A DNA stretch of 64,000 bases, from assembly GCA_022009755.1 (NCBI GenBank), contig CP091722.1, positions 442,001-506,000 of the forward strand, given 5' to 3'. Under the pieces are notes generated by a model. That model did not search any database, had not been told where the DNA came from, and saw only the letters and a program-made list of their open reading frames with translations. Made by a program: the position numbers and the translations under genes. The stretch comes from Oscillospiraceae bacterium (lineage in GTDB: Bacteria > Bacillota > Clostridia > Christensenellales > QALW01). Positions 17,887 to 25,778 of the stretch are shown here, piece by piece; position 1 is the first letter of the stretch; each line of letters opens with the position of its first letter.

Positions 17887-18552
17887 CTACGGCTCCAAAT
17901 TCATCTGTGTGCCGTTAATATAAAGCCGAAAGCTGCATCCCAGATGCTGCGCCGCTTTGGAGCAAAACCGCATCCTCTCAAGATATATCGTAAAAAAATC
18001 CATAATGCAGGAATTTTCATCCATGCTCAGCACAAAGCTTATAGTCTTGTTCTCCGCATCGGTTTGCACCGTACTGCTTTTAATTGCATAGTTTACTCTG
18101 TCGTGAATATCCAAAGAATCGTATTTTCCCTTGCGCACCCGTGATCTGTGCGCATCCGCCTTATCGGCAATTATCAGCGCGTCCGTTATTGCACTTACCG
18201 GCTTCCCCACTTGCTCTTCATGGTTTCCTATCGCAGTGCTTATCTGAACCGCCTCAGCCATCGGCATGCCCATACGAAGAAGCATGGGCAGCACCATAAC
18301 GGCACCGGATATCCCGTGATTGACCCGGTTTACGAGGTTTCCGACATCGTGCAGATACCCCGTGATCTCAGCAAGCTCCACCGTCCGCTTGTCATAACCC
18401 AGGTTCGACAGAATACCCGCTGCGGTTTTGCTCACCCAGCCTACATGCCTCATTCCGTGCTCGGTATATCCCAATACCTCCAATGCGCGGTTTGAGGCAT
18501 TTATCATTTCCGTAATATCAGGATTATCCTTAATATCCTTAAGCGTTATCAA
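17887..18552 (-). CDS. HD-domain phosphohydrolase
   Basis: Metal-dependent phosphohydrolase of about 221 residues. The HD motif is GYLHDVGN, with an upstream histidine in EHGMRHVGWV and a downstream NHEEQVGKPV plus an IIADKADAHRSRVR segment. This layout is typical of a conserved Clostridia protein annotated only as HD-domain. The substrate, a nucleotide or cyclic nucleotide, is unknown. The start is TTG 18552, because GGAGGGG lies 6-7 bases before it. Confidence 0.85.
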   Translation of the reverse strand: MITLKDIKDNPDITEMINASNRALEVLGYTEHGMRHVGWVSKTAAGILSNLGYDKRTVELAEITGYLHDVGNLVNRVNHGISGAVMVLPMLLRMGMPMAEAVQISTAIGNHEEQVGKPVSAITDALIIADKADAHRSRVRKGKYDSLDIHDRVNYAIKSSTVQTDAENKTISFVLSMDENSCIMDFFTIYLERMRFCSKAAQHLGCSFRLYINGTQMNLEP

Positions 18553-18578
18553 GAAGACCCCTCCGTTTTATGCAGGAT

Positions 18579-19406
18579 TTACTGCTCTGTTCCCTGCTTC
18601 ATCATTTCGTAATATGCATCTCCGTCAAACTCACGCTTGCGGTCCGGCTCGCCGCCCAGCATTTCAATGGCGTTGCATATCTCGGTATAATCAATATAGT
18701 TTATTTCCTTTGAAGCGGCGGCCTCCAGCAAAAGCGGCAGGCACCTTTCGTCGCCGGTCTGACCCATCATCGCAGCAACAAACGCTTTATTGGGCGATTC
18801 TCCGTACAGCTCCATTGCATAGTCTGCAAGCCGCGGCTCACTGTATTTTTCCACAAGCGCATTAAGCAGCAGCTCGCGTGCGCACAGTGAGGCCGCGCGT
18901 TCGTATGCCAACAGACCGCTCTGAAGAAAATCATGCTCGGTGTTTGTCAGCGCCTCGGCGCATACATTTACTATCTCATCCTCCTGCTTTGCCATAGCAA
19001 CGGTTTCAATAAAGGATTCTATGGGCAATGCGGAATCTATCTGCGAAAGCAGATTGATCAGCAAAACCTTGACCTCATCCGTATACATATTGCAGCAATA
19101 CAACCTGTAAAGCGCCTCCTGCGTTTCTTCGCCGCGATGCACTATCATTTCACACACGATATCCGGCACGGACATTCCCGCGCTTACATATCGGTCAATC
19201 AGCCCCACAAGCTCTTCCGCAGGCATTTTTTCTAACGCAGCACAGTTTTTATGCATCCATTTGTGATATAATTCCGGCAGAAGCTGCTCTACTTCCTCCG
19301 GCTTTTCAAAATGCTGCTTATTCTCCTCGTACCATTTTTCAAGATATGTGCGGAATTCCGCATCATAATCAATTAGCTCATTGCTTTTTGTCACTTGCGT
19401 CTTCAT
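18579..19406 (-). CDS. Hypothetical helical protein
   Basis: I do not recognise a named family. 275 residues, strongly acidic and almost wholly alpha-helical by composition. Repeated helix pairs (for example CARELLLNALVEKY and ADYAMELYGESPNKAFVAAMMG) suggest a HEAT/ARM-like repeat scaffold. No signal peptide or membrane segment is visible. Its 5' end overlaps the preceding gene by about 29 bases, so it is translationally coupled to the two unknown proteins upstream. Confidence 0.7.
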   Translation of the reverse strand: MKTQVTKSNELIDYDAEFRTYLEKWYEENKQHFEKPEEVEQLLPELYHKWMHKNCAALEKMPAEELVGLIDRYVSAGMSVPDIVCEMIVHRGEETQEALYRLYCCNMYTDEVKVLLINLLSQIDSALPIESFIETVAMAKQEDEIVNVCAEALTNTEHDFLQSGLLAYERAASLCARELLLNALVEKYSEPRLADYAMELYGESPNKAFVAAMMGQTGDERCLPLLLEAAASKEINYIDYTEICNAIEMLGGEPDRKREFDGDAYYEMMKQGTEQ

Positions 19407-20136
19407 CTGTATATAAAATTCCTTTCCTGAATAACTGCTTCATTATCTCTCTTGCATGCTCAGGTTCAATGCCGTAATAGCCGCTCACCCGAAGCAGGGC
19501 GTCATCATTGCTTGTCAAAAAATCCGAAAAATCGCCGTCCGGCACCTCGACTCCGCGCCCGAAATTTTCCTGTACGCTGCCCTCTGCGCCGGCCTCGCCG
19601 TCCGCGTGATGGGCAAATCTTTCCCAAAACATCAGGATCATATGCGCCGCAAAGGCATAATCCTCATCCGGAGCATCATATGAAAGAATCCCGCTTCCCG
19701 GCAGCTGCATATAAACACTTTCCACTTCATCCGACCCAAAGCATTCTTCAAGATATGACGGCACATTGAAATTTCTCATTCTGAACCGCTTTGCAATATC
19801 CTCAATGCTTACTATATCCCCAAGCACCGAAACGCCGCACTGTATCCCCGGCACCGTGTGCTTGAGTGTAAGTGCAAGCAGCAGCTTTTTCTCCGGCAGA
19901 AGCGAATAATCCAGCAGCAGATGCCCTATGACCCTTTGCTGCACCGGCAGCTCCGGTCTAAGGTGTCCCATAAGGTCGCTCGTGTCCCTTAAGGAGCAGT
20001 AGTTGAGTCCGAGCTTCAGATTGCTTTCCAGCAAAGAGGCATATTCCGATGTGTCCGACGGCTCCTCCAACAGCGATTGCAGCCGGCTGTACAGTATATC
20101 CGCCTGCTCCGAAGTCGGCGCAAACAAATATCTCAT
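19378..20136 (-). CDS. Hypothetical protein
   Basis: About 252 residues, no family recognised. The start is ATG 20136, whose codon overlaps the stop of the TPR gene (ATGA), indicating translational coupling; a longer frame to 20175 ignores this. The N-terminal two thirds look helical, followed by an acidic linker. A short C-terminal segment (SGYYGIEPEHAREIMKQLFR) could be a small winged-helix or helical bundle. It is cytoplasmic by composition. Confidence 0.7.
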   Translation of the reverse strand: MRYLFAPTSEQADILYSRLQSLLEEPSDTSEYASLLESNLKLGLNYCSLRDTSDLMGHLRPELPVQQRVIGHLLLDYSLLPEKKLLLALTLKHTVPGIQCGVSVLGDIVSIEDIAKRFRMRNFNVPSYLEECFGSDEVESVYMQLPGSGILSYDAPDEDYAFAAHMILMFWERFAHHADGEAGAEGSVQENFGRGVEVPDGDFSDFLTSNDDALLRVSGYYGIEPEHAREIMKQLFRKGILYTDEDASDKKQ

Positions 20137-21086
20137 TTTTCCGGCGGTTCCGTAAGCCTCAGATCCTCCAGACAAAGCGCACCCAGTCCGCCGCCGCCCT
20201 CCAATAAATTCACTCTTTCCAGCATATTTATTGCCGCGTCCCGCTGCCCGGTATTATAAAAAGCAGCAGCCAGTGCAAAACAAGCCTGTATCCAAAATGT
20301 ATTTTCACGGTACAGCGACGCAAACACATCGCAGGCCAGCTTATCCTGTGATGCCGTTTCAAAAAAACGGCACAGCGACATCATTTCCGCATCGCTGCAA
20401 TCCCGAATGCTTCTTAAGCAGGCCGCAAACCGCTTTATGCCAAAGCGGTTTTTCTGTGCCGATGCAGCGGTATATCCAAGAAGCATGGCTTCAATGCAGG
20501 ACGGGTCCTCCTGTAAAAGCTGAGACGCAATGCGATGAACCGCTTCATAATCTCCGCTTACCTGTGCCGCGGCCGCTTCAAACAGCAGCGACTGCTCGCC
20601 AAGCCGGCTTGCGTCAGCGTCCTGCATCTGTCCGTCCGCGCCGTCCGCAGCCTGCGCGTCGGTCCATCCCGAATTTTCCTGAGTATCGGCACATTTTTCA
20701 AGCTCGGCTCCGTAAACGGCCGCATCCGCCGCAAACGGTCCCTCCGGCGCCGCTTCAAGGGACGCCTTTATATATCTTTTTGACGGCTCGTTAAGCCCAA
20801 GGCAATAACACGCCTCTCCCATGTGAAACAGTATTATCGATCTGTCGGTATCGTTTAATTCAAGCGCAAGCCCGCGCGCGCCGTAGGAAAAAGAGTCCTC
20901 ATACATTCCCGCCTGGTTCAGCACCGATATCAGATCAACAATATATCTTACATTCTCCCCATCTGCGGAAACGGCACGCCGGAGATAATATACCGCTTTC
21001 GGAATATCGCCCGCATAAAAAGCGTTGTTGCCCCGTTTATAGCTCCTCTGAGCCGCATCGCCAAGGGTCAGGATATCACTCATCAT
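20133..21086 (-). CDS. Tetratricopeptide-repeat protein
   Basis: About 317 residues with TPR-type helix pairs: AQRSYKRGNNAFYAGDIPKA near the N-terminus is a clear TPR unit. Further degenerate units follow (GEACYCLGLNEPSKRYI) and a final one near the C-terminus (AAAFYNTGQRDAAINMLERV). TPR proteins act as assembly scaffolds; the partner is unknown. ATG 21086 follows GGGGGAAA and overlaps the hslO stop by 11 bases, so it is coupled to the redox chaperone gene. Confidence 0.8.
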   Translation of the reverse strand: MMSDILTLGDAAQRSYKRGNNAFYAGDIPKAVYYLRRAVSADGENVRYIVDLISVLNQAGMYEDSFSYGARGLALELNDTDRSIILFHMGEACYCLGLNEPSKRYIKASLEAAPEGPFAADAAVYGAELEKCADTQENSGWTDAQAADGADGQMQDADASRLGEQSLLFEAAAAQVSGDYEAVHRIASQLLQEDPSCIEAMLLGYTAASAQKNRFGIKRFAACLRSIRDCSDAEMMSLCRFFETASQDKLACDVFASLYRENTFWIQACFALAAAFYNTGQRDAAINMLERVNLLEGGGGLGALCLEDLRLTEPPEK

Positions 21087-22017
21087 TTTCCCCCGAACAA
21101 ACAGTATTCCGATTTGTGCTTTCGCCGCTTTCTTTGTGGTCTGCATCCGTGCTCTTTATCGCTTCAAGTATTTCTCCGGAATCAAAAACATATCGCGAAT
21201 TGCAGAACTGGCAGCTCATTTCCACCGTGTCCTGCTGCGAAGCAATGCTCTCAAGCTCATTTCTTCCCAAAGACAGCAGTGCGCGCTCCATGCGCTCCCT
21301 TGAGCAATCGCATTTGTATTCAATATCCTTTTTGTCCAGCACCTGCACCGACAGGCTTGCGAATTTATCTTCAACAAGCGCTTCAAGGGTGTCGTAGCGC
21401 TTTATGAGCGTGCTTATCCCCTCAAGCTCTCCCAGCACCTTTTCCGCACGGCAAAGCGCTTCTTCATCGCAGCCCGGCAGCGGCGTAACAAACAGTCCTC
21501 CCGCTGAGGATACGCCGCTGCTCGTGCAAAGCACCCCCAGAATCACGGCGGTGGGCTTTTGCTCGCTTAGAGCGTAATATGCCGCAATATCCTCCGCAAT
21601 TTCTCCCGATACAAGCCTCGACATGCCTACATACGGCTCCGGCTGCCCCTCGTCCCGCACTACCGTCAGCTTTCCGCCGCCTACTATCCCGCCTACATCC
21701 AGCTTCCCGTCCGCCCTTGGCGGCAGCTCCGCTGCGGGATTCTGAATATACCCCTTTATTATGCCATCCGTAGTAACCGTGCATATTATTTTGCCCGCAG
21801 GTCCGCTTCCGTCAACAATCAGCGACAGCTTATCACGCTTTCCTTTAAGCGACGCCCCCATAAGCACCGAGGCGGTCAGACACCGTCCCAGCGCCGCTGC
21901 GGCCACGGGCGAGCAATCATGTATCCGGCGCACCTTGTCGCACAGCGCCGTTGTGCTTGCCGCCATAAGGGAAATCTGCCCGCCGCATATAAGAGTCCGT
22001 ATCAATTCATCCTTCAT
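21076..22017 (-). CDS. hslO: Redox-regulated chaperone Hsp33
   Basis: Holdase chaperone activated by oxidation, protecting unfolding proteins during oxidative stress. 313 residues. The C-terminal zinc centre is present with all four cysteines, CDC in YKCDCSRERM and CQFC in EMSCQFCNSRY, matching the CxC/CxxC redox switch. The N-terminal domain has GGGKLTVVRD and GLFVTPLPG-type family segments. It heads a tightly overlapping gene group with three proteins of unknown function. Confidence 0.93.
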   Translation of the reverse strand: MKDELIRTLICGGQISLMAASTTALCDKVRRIHDCSPVAAAALGRCLTASVLMGASLKGKRDKLSLIVDGSGPAGKIICTVTTDGIIKGYIQNPAAELPPRADGKLDVGGIVGGGKLTVVRDEGQPEPYVGMSRLVSGEIAEDIAAYYALSEQKPTAVILGVLCTSSGVSSAGGLFVTPLPGCDEEALCRAEKVLGELEGISTLIKRYDTLEALVEDKFASLSVQVLDKKDIEYKCDCSRERMERALLSLGRNELESIASQQDTVEMSCQFCNSRYVFDSGEILEAIKSTDADHKESGESTNRNTVCSGENDE

Positions 22018-22121
22018 AATCCTTCATCAAACCTTCCGCCTCTGAATATGTCCGCACGGCCGCGCCGCACGCCAAATCAAGCTGCTCCTCATGTTTATTC
22101 GTATTATTCTGTCCGCGTCCT

Positions 22122-22880
22122 TTATATCCGCTTTTTTCGGCACACAAACACCGCTCTTTGCGAATCACCGCGCACCGGGCTTTCGCCGTAACCGTCGAAT
22201 ATTTCAATATTCTCAAAGCCGGCACTGCAAAGCAGCTGCTTCAGCCTATCAAAATCATGAATGTATTGCTCGTGTTTTTCATCAAAACGGGTGTACAGCT
22301 CCTGTCCGCCCTCGGAGTACCCGCTGCTCTTTACAAAAAAACTCAATTCCATTGTAATGCTTTTTTTGCGCGGATGCAACGAATTGCGCCAAAAATATGT
22401 CACATCATCATAATCCTCGAAGAATATCTCATTGCCGAGGATCTTTTCCAGCTTATAAGCGGTGCTTACATCAAACAGCAAAGCCCCGCCTATCTTCACC
22501 GCAGCCGCCGCCTTTTTGAAAAATTCCCCCGCGCGGTCCGCAGTAAGATAATTTACCCCGTCGCATACGCAGCATACCGCATCCACCGGGTGATGCAGCT
22601 GCATTTTCGTCATGTCCTGACAGGAAAACACTGCGCGCAGCCCTGACTTGCGTGCTTTTTCCGCTGCCGTAAAAAGCATATCCTGCGAAATATCAATCCC
22701 GGTAACGCAAAAGCCTTTTTTGGCGAGCCTAAGGGTTATGCTTCCGGTGCCGCAGGCGGCATCAAGCACCGACGCCCCCGGAGTCAATCCGCATTTTTCC
22801 GTTATAAAATCGCACCAGCCGTCATAATCGACATCCTGCATCAGCCGGTCATAATAATGTGCCATTGCGCAGTATTCCAA
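22122..22880 (-). CDS. Class I SAM-dependent methyltransferase
   Basis: About 252 residues with the SAM-binding motif VLDAACGTGSITLRLA (motif I), the acidic residue in VTGIDISQDML, and a conserved CVCDGVNYL segment typical of the YqeM-like small-molecule methyltransferase group in Firmicutes. The substrate is unknown. The start is TTG 22880: AAGGAG lies 6 bases upstream, and the resulting N-terminus (YYDRLMQDVDYDGW) is the family one. It overlaps the end of the DUF624 gene by 40 bases. Confidence 0.87.
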   Translation of the reverse strand: MEYCAMAHYYDRLMQDVDYDGWCDFITEKCGLTPGASVLDAACGTGSITLRLAKKGFCVTGIDISQDMLFTAAEKARKSGLRAVFSCQDMTKMQLHHPVDAVCCVCDGVNYLTADRAGEFFKKAAAAVKIGGALLFDVSTAYKLEKILGNEIFFEDYDDVTYFWRNSLHPRKKSITMELSFFVKSSGYSEGGQELYTRFDEKHEQYIHDFDRLKQLLCSAGFENIEIFDGYGESPVRGDSQRAVFVCRKKRI

Positions 22881-23827
22881 AGCATTCTCCTTAAACCTAA
22901 CGCGTATTGAGCCGTCGGCTTATTCCTTGCCGCTTTGATCACCCGTCCCAGCTTATCCTTCTTGGGCGCAAGCCCTCTTCTTACCGGCGCAGTACCGCCG
23001 GTAAGCTGCTTGTTGAAACGGTCAAAGGACGAATTGGCAAGCAGCATTTTCGCAAGCGCCACAAGCACAAACCCTATCAAAAGCGCCACCACCGCCATCA
23101 CCTGCCACAGCAGCGCCGTAAGAATAACCGCCGCTCCTACGCACAGGATGCAGGCAACGGCCTGCGGTACCTGCGCCAGCGCTATAAGCAGCGCGTTTTT
23201 AAGCAGCTGCCGGAAGGATAGCTTATATGTCACCATCAGCGGGTACACATATAAATCCATCATAAGATACACTATCAGCAATATGGCAACCACCGCCGCC
23301 AAAATATACCGTACGGCGGTAGGCATTGCACTCTGCGCCACAAAGGCATTATAGCTCCAGAAATAGCAGGCGTATATCAGCAGCGATGAAAGAAAGTTAT
23401 AAAGAGCGGCGGTTTTCCAGCTTCGCTTGAATTCCACCCAGAAATCCCTTGCCTGAGCATGCTCTCCCCAGCTCCAGTTGCGCAGCACATAATACATGCC
23501 CGCACGCGCAGGTCCGGCAATGGTATAAAGCGGTACGCATATCATCAAGAACGAGTTAAGATATGCAAAAAACTCCTCCATGTGCTCCTGATCGGACCAT
23601 CCCTTTATCTGTCCCATCTCGGGCAGCCCTATAAAAAACACCCACATTCCGAAAATAAGTATCGGAAGCAAAAACAGCACATACAGCAGATTCACCGTAA
23701 GTAATCCGGTAAAACGGATCTTGATTACATCAAAAAACTGCTCAAAACGGTTATCCGGCAGGTCTGCCTTGGTAAAATCCTTTTTGTCCGGGTTGCCGTT
23801 TATCAGCCTGTTAAAAAGCTTTCCCAT
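22841..23827 (-). CDS. DUF624 (YesL-like) membrane protein
   Basis: 328 residues with about five to six hydrophobic helices: TGLLTVNLLYVLFLLPILIF near residue 40, then further ones to about residue 250. The family pattern is a polytopic membrane protein with a WVEFKRSWK segment in the cytoplasmic loop. YesL-like proteins often accompany sugar-uptake systems, but none is adjacent here and the function is unknown. ATG 23827 is preceded by GGGAAGGG. A positively charged C-terminal tail follows the last helix. Confidence 0.8.
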   Translation of the reverse strand: MGKLFNRLINGNPDKKDFTKADLPDNRFEQFFDVIKIRFTGLLTVNLLYVLFLLPILIFGMWVFFIGLPEMGQIKGWSDQEHMEEFFAYLNSFLMICVPLYTIAGPARAGMYYVLRNWSWGEHAQARDFWVEFKRSWKTAALYNFLSSLLIYACYFWSYNAFVAQSAMPTAVRYILAAVVAILLIVYLMMDLYVYPLMVTYKLSFRQLLKNALLIALAQVPQAVACILCVGAAVILTALLWQVMAVVALLIGFVLVALAKMLLANSSFDRFNKQLTGGTAPVRRGLAPKKDKLGRVIKAARNKPTAQYALGLRRMLWNTAQWHIIMTG

Positions 23828-24118
23828 ATGTTATTCCCTTCCCCTGTCGCTTTTGTAATGAATCTGCAGCCCGTCCGTTCATCGGACGCAGCCACCGCAA
23901 TTAAGATAATGCCGCTTCAAAACCGTACCCCTGTCTTCTTCCGTACGGTTCTCGTTGCAATACTGTAATCATTTTTAATTTTACTTTATTATTGTGAAAA
24001 TATCAAATGAAAAATTTTTGAAAAATAATATATTTTTGCCCTAAATTCGCCCTTTGCGCTTGTTTTTTTGTCCGTAAAAGCGCGCAAATCCTAATATTTT
24101 ACGCATATCTTTAATGCT

Positions 24119-24795
24119 TTAATCCGGGATCAGGTTCAGCATTTTGTCGGTATCGTCAACATAAACATAGCTGTTTGGAACCACCCCTACTATCAGGCAC
24201 TCCGATACCACCACCTGCGCCGCTACGCTTACCCGCTTGCTCCCGGATGGCATAAGAATATATACATCGCAGCTTAGCTCAAGATATATTCTGTGGCGCG
24301 TCTGGTTTATACCGGCGGAGACAAATTCGCTTATATACGCCGCCCTTACGCTGCCTATGGGCTGAATTTCACCGATATCTTCGGCCCTGCGCCCGAAAAA
24401 ATATTGCTTCCCAATAGCGTGGTAAGCCGTATGCTCACCTCCTGCTGCGCCGTTGTGTCCAGCTGCCTCTGCATCTCCTTTGATGTTGTATACGCAAGTG
24501 CATTCATGCGCACCGAATCCGCCTTTACATAGCTTACCGCTCCGTTTGCATCCGTCGTAACCGATATCAGATCCGCAAAATCCCCGTTGTGCGCCACTAT
24601 GCTCAGCACGCTTTCGTTTGCAAGGCCGGTAACCTTTGCTCTTATCATTGCATCCGCAGTGTCGGCAAGCAGCGCATTCGCCCTTCCCGCAAGAAGTATA
24701 TATACCGTCACCGCCGCCAGTACGCCAACGCACGCCGCAGTGAGTGCCCTCCTTGCTTTTTTGCTTATGCCCTTTTTCCCGCTTTTCTTCTTCAT
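24119..24795 (-). CDS. yunB: Sporulation protein YunB (frameshifted near 24360)
   Basis: YunB is made in the mother cell during Bacillus sporulation. The first segment (24795 to about 24360) has a basic N-terminus and one membrane helix (ACVGVLAAVTVYILLAG), then RANALLADTADAMI and the KISVKF end. The remainder, in another frame, reads PIGSVRAAYISEFVSAGINQ and TRHRIYLELSCDVYIL, the most conserved part of the family, then VVPNSYV, ending at 24119. One C added to GGG/CCC at 24359-24361 joins them. ATG 24795 follows a GGGGG ribosome site. Its presence indicates an endospore-former. Confidence 0.87.
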
Positions 24796-24894
24796 ATTGT
24801 ACCCCCTTTTCGCGCAAAATTGGCTAATTCCCGCCTTAAAAATACATGCCGCGTGAACTTTGCGTTAATTTATTGGCATCTGCCACAAATGCTC

Positions 24895-24924
24895 TTGTAC
24901 TTAATCCGCCGTTTATGCTATAAT
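24895..24924 (+). promoter_or_regulatory. Promoter of class A PBP gene
   Basis: TTGTAC at 24895-24900, an 18-base spacer, TATAAT at 24919-24924. The transcript would start near 24931 with a leader of about 110 bases before ATG 25041. No structured leader element is obvious. Confidence 0.75.
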
Positions 24925-25040
24925 AGATATGTATAATTTTATGCTCATGTGCAGCACACATATTGAATTTTTTCGCTGCACATTTAATTTTAACTGCATT
25001 CCGCCTGTATGAAATGCGGAAAAAACTGAAAGGAAAAATT

Positions 25041-25778
25041 ATGCATAACAAAACCGATAAAAAACACAGCGGAGCTTCGCGCTATGCTAACGCTCAGTCC
25101 CGTGTTTCCTCCGCCTCTGGCGAAAAAAAGAATGCCGCCGCTTCGCATACGGCGGATTCCGCCTCTTTTGATAAATCATCCGCCGACCTCTCGCCGTCCC
25201 CGCGGCATACCGGCGAAGCTTTGCATAATGCCGAAAATAAACCGCAGGCGCACCGCATTAATTCCGCACCGCAGGCTTCCCGCCGCATATCCGCAAGCGA
25301 ACTTGAGCAGGAGCTCTTTTCCGATGCCCCTGTCCGTCAAACGCGCAGGCGCAATACGGGTATCGACATTTCTTCCCGGGATGAAGAGGAAACCCCTATC
25401 TCCGATAACGGCAAGGACGGCATTTTCATAGAAAATGCGCCGGTGCGCAGTCCCGCAAATGTTAAATCTCAAACAAAGCCTCAGCGTGCTGTTAATGATA
25501 ACGATACGGTGGGCATATCCGTTTCCGGTCGCAATGCATCGGACGGCGAAACATATAACGAAGATATCTGCATCCAGAATGTGCGCCGCAGCCGTGAAGA
25601 GGTCGAGCAGGCACGGCAGCGCAATGAACAGCGTCAGGCAATGGAGCTTGAACGCACAATGGTTTCACGCGGCGCGCAGGATAACACCGGAAGTATATTC
25701 ATTAACGAAAGCGAGGTAACCCAAGAGGTGGGAAAAATGTTAAAGGCAGCCGCGGCAAAAAGAGCGGTTCCTTTGTAA
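25041..25778 (+). CDS. Class A penicillin-binding protein, N-terminal cytoplasmic extension (frameshifted)
   Basis: About 230 residues of low-complexity, charged and Ser/Ala/Asn-rich sequence with no fold visible, preceding the membrane anchor of the PBP. The start is ATG 25041, with AAAGGA upstream. The frame ends at 25778, but one A added to the A5 tract at 25733-25737 continues it into GKNVKGSRGKKSGSF and the membrane helix of the next segment, which has no start codon of its own. This segment is therefore inferred to be the N-terminus of the PBP, not a separate gene. Confidence 0.75.
   Translation: MHNKTDKKHSGASRYANAQSRVSSASGEKKNAAASHTADSASFDKSSADLSPSPRHTGEALHNAENKPQAHRINSAPQASRRISASELEQELFSDAPVRQTRRRNTGIDISSRDEEETPISDNGKDGIFIENAPVRSPANVKSQTKPQRAVNDNDTVGISVSGRNASDGETYNEDICIQNVRRSREEVEQARQRNEQRQAMELERTMVSRGAQDNTGSIFINESEVTQEVGKMLKAAAAKRAVPL

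Noticed and set aside
22007..22225. 72-codon ORF between the methyltransferase and hslO
   Set aside because: It overlaps both neighbours in other frames and its composition is unlike a real protein; no conserved motif.
23918..23951. 8-bp inverted repeat AACCGTAC/GTACGGTT in the gap downstream of yunB
   Set aside because: Weak loop geometry, no clear T-run, and no gene for which it would be a well-placed terminator.
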